Assembly (NCBI RefSeq): GCF_002234675.1
Contig: NC_019864.2
Location: 15,827,582 to 15,891,581, forward strand
DNA length: 64,000 nt
Source: Oryzias latipes
Lineage: Eukaryota; Chordata; Actinopteri; Beloniformes; Adrianichthyidae
Direction: 5' to 3'
The notes beneath the pieces were generated by a model that ran no database searches, was not told the DNA's origin, and was given only the letters and a program-made list of their open reading frames with translations. A program made the translations under genes and the position numbers. This document shows positions 18,679 to 29,700 of this stretch, piece after piece (positions within the stretch are counted from its first letter, which is position 1; each line of letters begins with the position of its first letter).

Positions 18679-21600
18679 ATGGAGAGAGGCGGCGAAGGAG
18701 ACCAAAGTTCTGATGAAGAAGAAGGTGGGGTCCAGGCGGCTGCTCAAAACACGCAACAGAATGAGTTGGAAGATGGAGAGAAGGTTGCTGCACCGGCAGC
18801 CAACCCGTTAAGTACACCAACCGAAGCTCAAAGGGAGCGGGGAACACTTTCAAACGGGGCTCAGGAGAATTGTGAGGAGGCTGGAGTCAGTATGTCACGT
18901 GATTTGATGCTTAAAAGCCAAGCAGGAGCTTTTGATCCAGAAAACTATGACAAAAGTGCATCTCCCTCAAGCCTTTTGGGTACTTGTGATCCATCCATAT
19001 CAAACTCTTCATCCACCTCTTGCTCCTTCAGCCATCACGATATGGTGCTTTCATGTTCCTCCTCATCCTCCCATTCTTCTGGCTTGTCTCTGAGTCCACC
19101 ATTGCCCTCCACCGTGGAGCTCTCGGCTGTGTTGACTGACACGAGACTGACCCTGGATGTGTACCCCGGGGGAGCAGGTGCATTGCCATTGCTATGGGGG
19201 TCCATTCCAGCCGAGCTGAGGGGCATCCAGTACCTGAGGCTTGGTTCTGAGGACAGATCCGGGCTGGACGGTGCCCTGAATGTGCTGTCAAACCTGACAG
19301 AGCTGCGCTCACTTGCTATCCGGGGTAATATTTCAAAGTATATTTGACATATCTGCAACGTTGTATTCGTTCTCCGCTGACCTGCCTTATTTTCTTTAAG
19401 GACACCGTCTGTATGACTCAAAGGGGACGCCTCTGCCTGGCCTCCTCACCACTTTGCCATCATCTGTGTCTTCTCTCACACACCTGGTGCACCTGGACCT
19501 CTCCTTCAATCAGCTGTCCTGTCTGCCGCCCTGCCTGCTGAGCCTGCCTCTGCTCTCCTCACTGCTGCTTTGTCACAACTTCATCTCGGCGTTGCCTCCT
19601 GAGATATGCCAGCTGTCCTCTCTAACCTACCTCTCCCTCCTGGGGAACATGTTGGAGTCCCTTCCTCCAAGTTTAAGTCAACTGAAGACACTGCAGGAAC
19701 TTGACGTGTCGCACAACCTCCTGCAAAAACTACCTGAAGAAACCGGTGGTCTGAGTGAGCTTGTAAAGCTGGACTTGTCCCACAACAAACTAAAGCAGCT
19801 TCCAGAGAGCATGGGTAAGGGTTTAAGGGTGAGCAACATTTTTAATGATCTAAACCAACGTGAAGATATAATGTTCCTCTGTCCTCTTGCAGGATCTCTC
19901 TGTTCTCTCAGGGAACTTGTTATATACAGCAATCACCTCCGTATGGTTCCATCGTGTCTAAACAAACTGCCTCAGCTTAAAATAGATGCACGAGACAATC
20001 CTTTGGGAAAACCTCCAACACCTCCTCCTCTCCCTCCTACACTGGGTACAGATTGAAAGAAATCACACGGATTTTTCTCAAATAATTATCTGCTTCACAC
20101 ATTTATCAGCAGAACATTTGTTTAATTCCTTTAAACAGGTCGATCAGTGACAGAAATGCCTGAGTTGCACCTTGGATTTAATCAGCACAGGTACAGCGGG
20201 ATAGTAACATTAAGAGCCATCTGATCATGTAATGCATTTGTGTCTATACTAAAGATTTGTCTATGTTCCATAGTTTTTGGGTTACTCCTGCTGGGTGTCA
20301 TGTATTTCTTCCCGGGGGGGCTGAGCTGGTGTTCCCCTGCCGTTGCCTGCTGACAACTACTAGACTGAGCTGGGCGGAAAAGAGGCCAAACAGGAAGTGG
20401 GTGTGGCTGGAGGAACACGACCTCCTACTAAGTCGTCCACTGGAACTTCGTCCCCACGGTGTTGAATTTCTGAAGGTATAAATATGATATTCTTAGTTAA
20501 ATGTATTTATTAAATGTAAACAACAATATTCAACCCAAACTAAATATGGTAAATGGTCTATACTTGTAAAGCGCATTTCTACCTTAGTCGAAAGCCCAAA
20601 ACGCTTTACACTCTAAGTTCCATTCATGCACTCTACTGCCAAACACTGGCCCCAGGTTTCCACCAGAGGCAAGGTGGGGTTTAGTGTCTAACCAAAGGAC
20701 ACTTCGACACATGGCGGGAATTGAACCTGCAATCTTCTGATCAGAGGTCGACCGTCCTACCTACGGTGCACCACGGCCGCCTGGCAGTGCCCTCCCCCAA
20801 AAAAACCTGCTTTGGCAATGTCAACATCACGGAATATAACTTTATTTTCAAAAATAGTTTAAATCTGTAAATTTAAGATAATTAGATATATTCATTTAAA
20901 ATTAATGAAATGAGCAATATGCATATGATTATTTGAAAAGAAAACACATTTGCTGCCTTTTACCAGTGACAAGCATGTATTTGGCTGCACGGTGGATCAG
21001 TGGTTAGCGCCCTTGTCGTCGTCAAGTCCTTTCTGTGTGGAGTATGCTTGGTCTCCCTGTGCATGTGTGGGTTTTCTCTGGGGACTCTTTTCAAAAACAT
21101 GCTTCAAAGGTTTATGGGTTACTCTAAATGGTCCCTAGTTGTGAATGTGAGTGTGCATGGGTGTGTGTGATTTGTAGTCCTGCGACAGACTGGCGACCTG
21201 TCCAGGATGTCCCCTTCCTTCACCCACGAGTGGTGGGGGTCAGGGCAGCCCCATGACCCTGAAAGGGATAAAATGGGTCAAGAAGATGAATGAAAAAAAG
21301 AAAAGCATGTATGGTATCTAATGAAAGTTACCTCTCGTTCAAAACAGTTTTTGATTGAAAAAAGCATTTCTCCAGCTCTTTTATTGCAGTGCAGTCTGAC
21401 ATTAAGGTTTAGGTACTTCTAAAATGTGCCTCCTGTGCTGATTTTACAACCAGAAGATCTTCCAGACTAGCTTGAATATGCTTTTATTGTCATTGTAACA
21501 TCATGCATTGAAAACAATGACATAAAAAATGTCTTTGTACTTGGAGCATGTGAGAATATAAAGTCTTGAAAGAATTTTTGGCTACAAAATGTAATAGCAA

Positions 21601-24600
21601 AAGTCGGATAATTTTAAATTTAAGCATTCGACAATGCACTTTATAAATTCACTGGCTTGTTAAAGATGGTGACAGACGTCTAAGCAGAAGTGTCTGTTTA
21701 TGTTGTTGTTTAAAACTGTTGCACATAAACAAATGGGAATAATTTTGTAAATGATAATCGTTATGTGTGTACTTGTGTTTGCTTTGGTAGATCTGTCTGT
21801 ACCTTCTTTCTTTCTCTTCTTTTTGTCCAGTCCAGAACTCAAAAAAATAAATTAATACAAATTGAGTTTAGTTTCAAATACTGTTAATGCAGATTTTAGG
21901 TTTAAACTCTTGTTTTGCCAAAGGAGTTTAAAGCAGAACCCTGATCTGTCCAAAATGAGGGGCTGTCAGCTGTTTGCTTAACTGTTGGACAGCTTGAAGA
22001 ATCAAAAACAAGAAACAAACTCCCAAAATAAAAATAAGAAAACCAAAAAAACACACTATGACTACAGTTTTCTTTTGTGTGCATAAAAAGAACATTTCAG
22101 CTGGTTCTTTTTTTTTTGCTTTTCAAAAATGTCTCACTTCAAGGTCTCTAACTTTTAGCCGGTGGAGGTGTGTGTACCGTATCATCGAAGAAAAAGAAGA
22201 GAAGTAGTGGTGCGGAGGTTTGATGGAGAGTTATGGAGTACTTTAGCTGCTGATGTGAGGAGAGGAAGCCAGAACAACTGCTGCCATCCTGGGGGCCATC
22301 CAGTCAGGGTAAATATGAAAATCTGACCCCAGAAGAAGGTGTTTGCATCTTCACGGTAATTCAGATGACTGGAAAAATGACCGGTTGTTCTTCCAGCTGG
22401 CATGCTGTTCGGTGAGGAGTTTCTCCTGGTTTATGGCGGTGGGCAGACCAGTTTTGGACACTTGCTCCGTCACACCCGCCGAAACCCTGCTGGTTTCCAG
22501 CGCTGATCCTGGAATCAAGCTTCACTTTCCTCCTGACTCCACAGCACAGACTCGCTCGGTGACTTTGCAGGTGACATTAGCTTCACGCACAAGCGTTTTC
22601 CTGAATGATTCCATTGCGGCTGCAAAAGAGTGTGCCACATTTAGGAGTGATTCCATCCCCCCATAGGTGCTGCAGGTTTCTGAGTCAACAGTCCAGACTC
22701 TGTGTGGCGACCCTCAGGCCAGAGTGAGCCCCCTGCTCTGCCTCTCCCAGAATCCCTGCCTGCATTTCCTTCAGCCAGTCAAAGTTCAGATCCCACTCCC
22801 ATCTGGCCTCACAGGTATTTCAGAACCTGCTCTATTTCAGGCGTAACATACAAACCTAGTGAAATATTAGCCGTTAACATCTGCAGTATTTCCGCAGGCC
22901 ACACAATGGATCTGTCCTGCCTGCATCTGCTCCACGGAGATCCTGCTGCCCAAACATGGACCGACATTACGTCCCAGGTGTCTCTCTATGTCACCCATCT
23001 GTACGCCATCTTCTATATCACCCACTTTTCGTGGTGAGTCTCTGTGCTTTTATTGGAGCTGTTGTTGCTTGACACAACACCCACAGCAGTTTTCCTGCCA
23101 CTTTGCATTGCCTGCACAGGTACTGGCTTTGGTATACCACACAGCGCTGTGTCAGTGGGGTGGTCAGGAAGGTTTACCAACGCCTAAAACAATTCAAAGT
23201 CCAGTTCCTTGTGCTTCAGAGGAGGACTGATCCCTCCCAGGTTCTGCTGCAGTGTTTGCCTACGAACAAGGTAGGGATTATTCTGTTCTGTGCTGCTACT
23301 TTAGTCTTCATTGAATCTGGACAGTATTATACAAAAAAACCAACAACTTCACTTTGACCTTTTTTGTTTTACTGAGATTATAATTCACCAATTCCTTTTG
23401 ATGGCTATCCTAAAAATTGTTGTTGTGGTTCCTGCACAGGTAGAGAGCAGAGTGAAGTTTTTATCAGAGCAATATGATGGCCCCCAACCCTCTGACCTGT
23501 GTGACCTGCTGGAAGGCGAGCAGTTCTTCGCTGGCTTTGAGAGAGGTTTAGATATCAGCACAGGTATAAAGTCTCTGTGACTACAAGCTCCTAGAGACAT
23601 GTGCTGTTTCATAATGGCTTTCCCCAAGCTGCTTGCTTTCACTGTGTGCTGTGAGGAAATGGTGCTTTCTTGGTTTTGTTCCCAGACAGTCCAGATTGTG
23701 TCAGCGGACGGCTTTGTTTTGTGTTTTACTCGAGCCTCAAGAACCTGAAGGAGGTGTACATCTGTCCAGTCCAGGGTCAGACGGGACCTGTGAGGGGACA
23801 GGTGGGAAGAAACGCAAATGATCTTTTGGATTTTGGTTTCGGGTTGCACATCTTACATTTCCACAACACGTAATGACACCTGACATACAAAGTTTTCATC
23901 ACCAGACATATTATAGACAAAAAACAGTGCTCATTGTTATTTTCCCTCTTTATTTCTGATTTTAATTCTTTTTTTCACTTAATTGGGCAAACCTGTTTCA
24001 AGTTAGTCATGCCATGTTCTTTCACAAATTTTATATAGATCCCCAAAGCGAGACTAAGACATCATCTTGGGTCCATACCTAGAAATAGAAATCTAGAGAG
24101 TATCTAGATATTATTTCAGTTCTAATCTTGATAGCATTTGTTTCCATGGATTAGTTAAAAAAAAAGAATTAGTTTAATAAATGTAATCTTCTCTGTGTCT
24201 TGAATTATTATCCTGGTATCAACAACAAAAAGATGGATTATATGTGGTTTCTATAATATAAATATCATTCTTGGAAAAGAAAGCTTGTTGTTTGCTGTCT
24301 GAGTTCTGACTGTTCATTTTTTCCTCTCAGAATTGTTTTATTGAACTATCATTTCCCTCTTTGAAGTATTTGCCCGCCTTTTTAATGATATTAAAAGTGT
24401 GCATTTTCTGTAAAAAATGTTCTTTGAGTATCACTGCTGCTGCAATACTGAATGAATACTATTTAAAATCGAAGATAAAAAAAACATCAATCTTTCAGTT
24501 TTTCCAACTTTTTTTCCAAATTCAAATTTCTTTGGTTTAATAGTGATTTAAGATGAAGAAAGGGGGAACTTTCATGAATAAAATTATGAAATGCTTACAT

Positions 24601-26524
24601 CAAAAACAAACAGTTTATTCCTTTTAAGATGGTTTCAAATAGTTGTTTTTAAAATTCAATCAATTTTTGGAGTCACTATTTCAGCTTTTTAAGTGGAGAT
24701 CACCTTCATTCTGTTCATTTATTTTTTTCCCTAAATGATCTTTAGACCATTTGCAAAAGCTTCTGAAATTCTGTCTCCCAATTACCGGGTTGTTGCTAAG
24801 TTACCAAAGTCAGAGAAAAACGACTTATGTATTAAAGGGAACTTGTGATCTTCCAAGATTAACATGATTTATCTTTTCCGAGTAAAAGATCCAGCAGTTT
24901 GCTGCTAATTTCCTACAATTTAAATGTACACCATTTTCCCCATATTTCCACCTTGTTTTTAAAGGATGTAGTTATTATTTTGTCTCTTGAATCCAACGTT
25001 TTGTTTAAAAAAGCCCCACTGAAAGTGCCTTTCTGCTCTGTTGCAGGTGTCTTTCTACAGAGGAGATATTCCCAGCAATCTTCCAGAGGAAGTGGCCAAA
25101 AAGAGGAAAGGACTTGACAGCCAGTGGCTCGCCACGCTCCCGTTAAGACTTCCAGTCAGTTAAAGAAGCATTGCTTTTATTCATAAATCTATTAGCTGCT
25201 TTAAGTTATTTTCTCTGTACACATCATATAATCCAGAGATTTTCTTTATTTGTATCGCCGTCTACAAACAACGTTCTTCTCCTTTAGGCCCTAAACTCGG
25301 ACAACAGCTTCATCTTGGATGAGCAACAGTATCCTCCTCTGAACCTGGGTGACCCTGAGAGCGGTTACCTGACAGAAGCCAACCTGCTGTCAATCTCTCT
25401 TCAGATTGGTCAGGACTGGCGTGTTATTGGCATCAATCTTGGCTTAAGTTACCAAGAGCTGGAGCGCATTGAATACAAACACAGGTAGGTAAAAATAAAA
25501 GCCAGGCTTATTAACATAAACCTTGCAGAACAAACTTTTTTCCTGTGGTGGCAAATTTAGCACATACTAATATAAAAACATTAAGCAGTCAGGCATGCAT
25601 TCATTTAAAGTCCTGCATGTTGATAGTGCTGGGATTCTTTTTTTGTTTATATGTACATAATTCATAATTTCACAAATGAATCAAACATTATTTGTAATTG
25701 TTTGCTCTTGAGATTCATTTTTGTAAATAAAAAGAAGATAAGAAAAAACCATCTGAAGAGTTTGGAAACGTTTGTCCAGAAAGAGAATTTGGCTTGAAGA
25801 ATGTGCGTGACTGAATTATGTAATCAACCTGCACGCACACCCAGAGGAAACTTCTGGGAACAGGACAGCGTGAGCTGCTCTGTAACCGGAGGAAAACTCT
25901 CACTGCAGGAGAGATTTTTGATTGTTTTAATCTGCAGTGTCGGCCATCATTGAGCCATCTGGGACGCTGCAGGAGATTACACACTGACTGTTGTTGCTCA
26001 TCTGGGCCCTCCCCCTTCCCTCATGCTCATGACACCCTCCTGAAGGGGAAATCTAACGCATTATGTGAAGTTACATTTTCAGGTTCCAGCTGCAGATTGA
26101 TGCATTCTAACATTTCTCATGCTATGAAAAGGCACGTATTTCACATTAAGATTTGCTGCTAGAAATGTTGAAAATCTGGTGGTTTGTCTTAAACTATTTC
26201 CATATTTATTTAAACAAATCATTTTACAAGTGCATGTGCATCTATTTTTGAAACTCATGTTAATGTCTCGATTGTGTTCATCTTATCAGCAAGAACCTGG
26301 GCGCCTTGGTGCTGCACATGCTGTTTCACTGGGCCCACCGGCAGAAGAGTGCGGGGCCTGGGGCAGTGTCCCGACTTACAGCCGCTATGATAGAGAGTGG
26401 CAGGAGGGACCTGGCTGAAGAGATTGAGGACATCGTCAACATAGGAAGGAGAAAATACTCGGAGTCGCTGAGGAGAGTCGGCCTTGAAGCAGAGGGTTCG
26501 TGTCCCGCTGAAGCGCAGCAGTAG
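18679..26524 (+). CDS. pidd1: p53-induced death-domain protein 1 (PIDDosome scaffold)
   Basis: Scaffold that joins RAIDD to activate caspase-2, or RIP1/NEMO to activate NF-kB, after genotoxic stress or extra centrosomes. Fifteen coding exons: 18679-19324, 19401-19814, 19893-20045, 20139-20190, 20274-20475, 22159-22308, 22397-22570, 22667-22814, 22898-23033, 23120-23270, 23440-23563, 23686-23801, 25047-25154, 25288-25484, 26290-26524. They total 3006 nt, 1001 residues (human 910). Order: acidic/Ser-rich N-terminus (1 to about 145), the LTLDVYPGG block, leucine-rich repeats (about 240-400), two ZU5 domains (about 422-690), UPA, and a C-terminal death domain (about 880-965; HMLFHWAHRQ, then RRKYSESLRRVGL). 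The second autocleavage motif HFS is intact (689-691, in THFSWYWLW). The first, HFS in human, reads SFS here (547-549). The ATG at 18679 is the first in frame; the codon before it is TTG. The N-terminal extension is about 90 residues longer than in human. Confidence 0.96.
20544..20782 (-). mobile_element. tRNA-derived SINE
   Basis: Read on the minus strand, the head begins GGCGGCCGTGGTGCACC (box A-like) and contains GGTTCAATTCCCG (box B), followed by an AAGGACAC...CACC body and the tail GCGCTTTACAAGTATAGACC. This is a SINE with a tRNA-like promoter inserted in a pidd1 intron, not a tRNA gene. A related copy is at 48769-49013. Confidence 0.8.
20983..21296 (+). mobile_element. SINE with GGCTGCACGGTGG head
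   Basis: The plus strand starts GGCTGCACGGTGGATCAGTGG and continues with TTAGCGCC, GTGTGGAGTATGC, a CCTGTGCATGTGTGGGTT block, ACATGCTTC, ACTCTAAATGG, GACAGACTGGCGACCTGTCC and an AGATGAATGA tail. This is the familiar fish retroposon whose tail also occurs alone at 7385 and 11632. It lies in the same pidd1 intron (20476-22158) as the previous SINE. Confidence 0.8.
23802..25046 (+). other. pidd1: pidd1 intron 12
   Basis: AT-rich 1.2-kb intron between the SFYRG-preceding exon (ending RGQ) and the exon starting VSFYRGD. The donor is GTGGGA and the acceptor GTTGCAG. No repeat or additional exon was recognised. Confidence 0.7.
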
Positions 26525-27899
26525 ATAAGCCCTCACTGAGTGCAGATGGCAGCCTGTTTACTGTGGGTCACAAGCATTTTGTCTGGCTCTCTGGACTATT
26601 ATTCCCATTACACAAAAGTCTCTATTTGCAGAGGTTATGACAGCCACCATGTGGTTTCACAACACGGTTGTGGAGGAGGAAGGTATTAAAGCAATTACGT
26701 TTACAATAATTTCATATTTTTCATAGAAATCTGGTTAAAATGGTGCAGTAACTTGACATGGTTTTGACTGCAGCCCTGTTTGCACAGGACCAATATGACC
26801 TCAGGACTTTTATTATTATTTTTGTAATAACCATCTCCAATGAGTCATGTATGTATTATGTGAACTAAATGGCCCAGGCTTTTCTCTTGATCGCTGCACC
26901 CCAAATTATATATGACATTTTAATTTATTTGTATGTAATCCTTATTCCAGATACAAGGCAGATGTGTCTTCTGAAAAAGGTTAAAAACCCGAAAAGATTG
27001 TGGGATAAACTACATGCCTAGCATTTTACTATGGATAATATATTTTTTATTGTAAATACAAAGCCTTAGAGTACATTGGATGTCTATTTATTTAATTTAA
27101 AAAAATGGAATTTTCCTCCAAAAACACAGAGAAAACTGCTGCAGTCTGAAGCATTGATCACCAGCCTTAAAAATGGAGCAATTTCTTAAAGCTATAAAAC
27201 TCCTATACACAGTTGGTAGTTTTTTTGAAGAGCTTTCATAAATATTTGGTCGGACAGTGTTTGTACAGTTCGCTGTCGCTTTGCAAAAGTAGCTGGGGAT
27301 GTCGACCTACAACCTTAATTTGGCGCTTATCCTTCCATCGACCTGCTTTTTTTTTTATCATGCATAAATGAATATTGGTTTTTAACGTTGTTTGGACAAG
27401 TGGCTTTTTTTTTTACTGCTTTGTGTTCAAATAGAAGGAGCAAGAGGGACTGAAAAATCTCATTATATGCAAAAACGCGACCAGTTTGGTGCCAAAAAGA
27501 TGCTTGCGTCCTGTGCCATTGATTCCTGAGAATACATAGATTTATCTTCTTGTCAGTTCAACTTGAAGTCGCTGGAATCATCAAATGTTTGAGTGTTAAT
27601 TTAAATGTGATTTGAACCTGTGATATAAACTCTGCACTTCTTTGGATTCAAGCATTTTTCTGTTTTTTTTTTTTTTGCATTCATTGATGCATTTAAACTA
27701 CCCTTCTAGATACTGCATTTCTCTCCATATTTCTATTTTTAAACCCAAGGTCATTGTTTATAAATCGTCATGATGACGTCGCCTCCCATCCCCCATCCCT
27801 GCACCTTTTCTTCACGTAGAAAATGTGTGTAATTCCACTACAAACCACTAGAGGCCTCCCTTTTTAAATCCCCTTTCTTGCGTTTTATTACTCCACTGC
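26525..27899 (+). other. pidd1 3' UTR and pidd1-slc25a22 intergenic DNA
   Basis: AT-rich sequence following the pidd1 stop. ATTAAA near 26686 is one candidate polyadenylation hexamer. Nothing else could be identified before the GC-richer region of the slc25a22 promoter. Confidence 0.5.
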
Positions 27900-28089
27900 C
27901 AGATTGCTCCCCCTCCCTTTCTCCTCCCCTGTCGCCTCCTCTCCCACCTCCTCCTTTCCTGGACTCCCTTGCTAGTAAAAAACCGGTAGGTTAGCCGCTC
28001 CGCTCTGTCAGCCAAAGACGCTCATTTACCAGCACGGACTTCCCGCCGCAGTCAGTGAGTCACTTCACAGGAGACGCGGAAACGGTCCG
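27900..28089 (+). promoter_or_regulatory. slc25a22: slc25a22 promoter region and non-coding first exon
   Basis: A pyrimidine-rich, CpG-bearing stretch (CCCTCCC and CTCCTCCCC runs, about 27905-27965) is followed by GC-rich sequence ending in a good splice donor (GTCCG/GTATGT; last exon base 28089). The next acceptor on the same strand, TTTGCTTCTTCGCAG at 35677, leads into the exon with the slc25a22 ATG. It is therefore read as the 5' UTR exon. The transcription start itself is not determinable by eye. Confidence 0.55.
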
Positions 28090-29435
28090 GTATGTACATA
28101 ACGGAGATGCGCTTCTCATAAGGTCAAGAACCCGAACGGTGCTGTGGACATTCTCACCTGAGAATCATGTAAATATGGCACATACCATTTAACCAAATGG
28201 AAAAAAAGTAAGCATGAAAGGGGAGGTGGTTCCCTTTGAGGAGGAGAGACAGAGAGGAGAGAAAAAAAAGGAAGGAAATCATTTTTTTCTTGGTCATGTG
28301 GCAAGTAGTTTTCACTCAGCGGTGGGTGAAAGATGTTAACGGAAACGGCTGCTGTCGTCGGGGCTTTACCGTTATGAAACCGGAGTGATGAACCGTTATA
28401 CCGAGGAGCGCGCGCGCGAGCCCTAGCATAACATTTAATTCATAAGGCAGGCTCAGACATAACGGTCATGGCGGTATAATGTAGTGGAGCTTTTCTCCCG
28501 TTTGGTGGCGGTGGGGGCTTAAAGGACACTCGGCTCGCTCGGTATTGGGTGTTGCCATCGTAACCGAGTCGCATCTGGTCCAGGGACTCCTTCAAGATGC
28601 TCTTTCGGCATTGAAGCACCGTCGTGGTTGATGGAATGAAGCGGAAGCAGCTTTGGACCTTTTGACTCGGGCTCAAGGGGGCTGTCAAGTGTGGGTGTGC
28701 TGAGGGTTTGGGGTGTCATCTCCCTCCGAGCCCCTAAAATGCATAGAAAACCATATCATCATATTCCTATTCTTCTCCTTTGATCTATTTGATGTGTCTT
28801 ATAATTCTTTTGTTGAATAATCTTCCTGACACTTCCCACTGCAATTACCAGGCTGGGGACAGGCACAGGCAGGGCACTTATTTGTGCCCCATGGAGGGTA
28901 CATTTAACTTTTTACGTTTATTTAATGTTTGTCTGTCTGTCCATCCATCCTTACAATTTTTTTTCTCCAGTTAATTTTGGATTTTAGCGAGCCATCACAT
29001 TTAGGGGGATGTTCCCCCGTGCCTATGAGAGGATGTGTTCTTTCTCTTTACTGGGAGCAGTTTTTCAAAGTATATATCCCCTCACAGAGTCTCCTTATCA
29101 CCCACATGGAGGCCTCAAACTCCCCCAGAGATCCTCTCAAGCTTACATCTTGTCTTGCAGTGCTTGGTTTTAAAATAGACATAGCTGCATTATCATCAGG
29201 ACAGGATGGCCAGCAGCTGTAATAAAGCATCTCCACTTGGTCAGAAATAATTGATGAGGTGAGCCATTCTTAGGCAGCTATATGATTACATTGTGAACCT
29301 TCCACTAGACCTGCTGAAATTTGATTTGAAACCAAACAGAACTGCCAATATGTAACCCAGAAGTGGGTTAAATTCCCACAGCCAGTTATTGCTAAAAGTC
29401 ACAGTCGTGCGGAAATGATGTGAAGCTGATTTTGG

Positions 29436-29700
29436 ATTTGGAAATGGTTTATTTCAAGCAATCAAATAAGAATAGTACACAAAAACAATACAATCATCAG
29501 TTATAAATTCATACAATGACCTATCAAACTGAGGATAATTAGACATATTAATAAATATTGCTTGAAAGGGAGTGGAAGGAAGCGAACTTATACGATAGTA
29601 AGAGACTTTGCGTCTGTGTGAAAGTGTAGATTCTCCTTCATGTGGGTGGATTCCATCAAAGTACGTGGTTAAAAAAAATCTCTTTTATTGTTTTTTCCCC
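29436..29700 (-). repeat. Possible LINE 3' tail (uncertain)
   Basis: GTTTATTTCAAGCAATCAAA, followed by a stretch rich in ACAATACAATCATC and a GAAAGGGAGTGGAAGGAAG block, resembles the 3' end of a fish non-LTR retrotransposon in reverse orientation. Recognition rests on general resemblance only. Confidence 0.3.

Noticed and set aside
20700..20782. tRNA-like sequence with box A and box B (minus strand)
   Set aside because: It is the head of a SINE: no acceptor-stem closure, and SINE body and tail follow. The same applies to 48769-48850.
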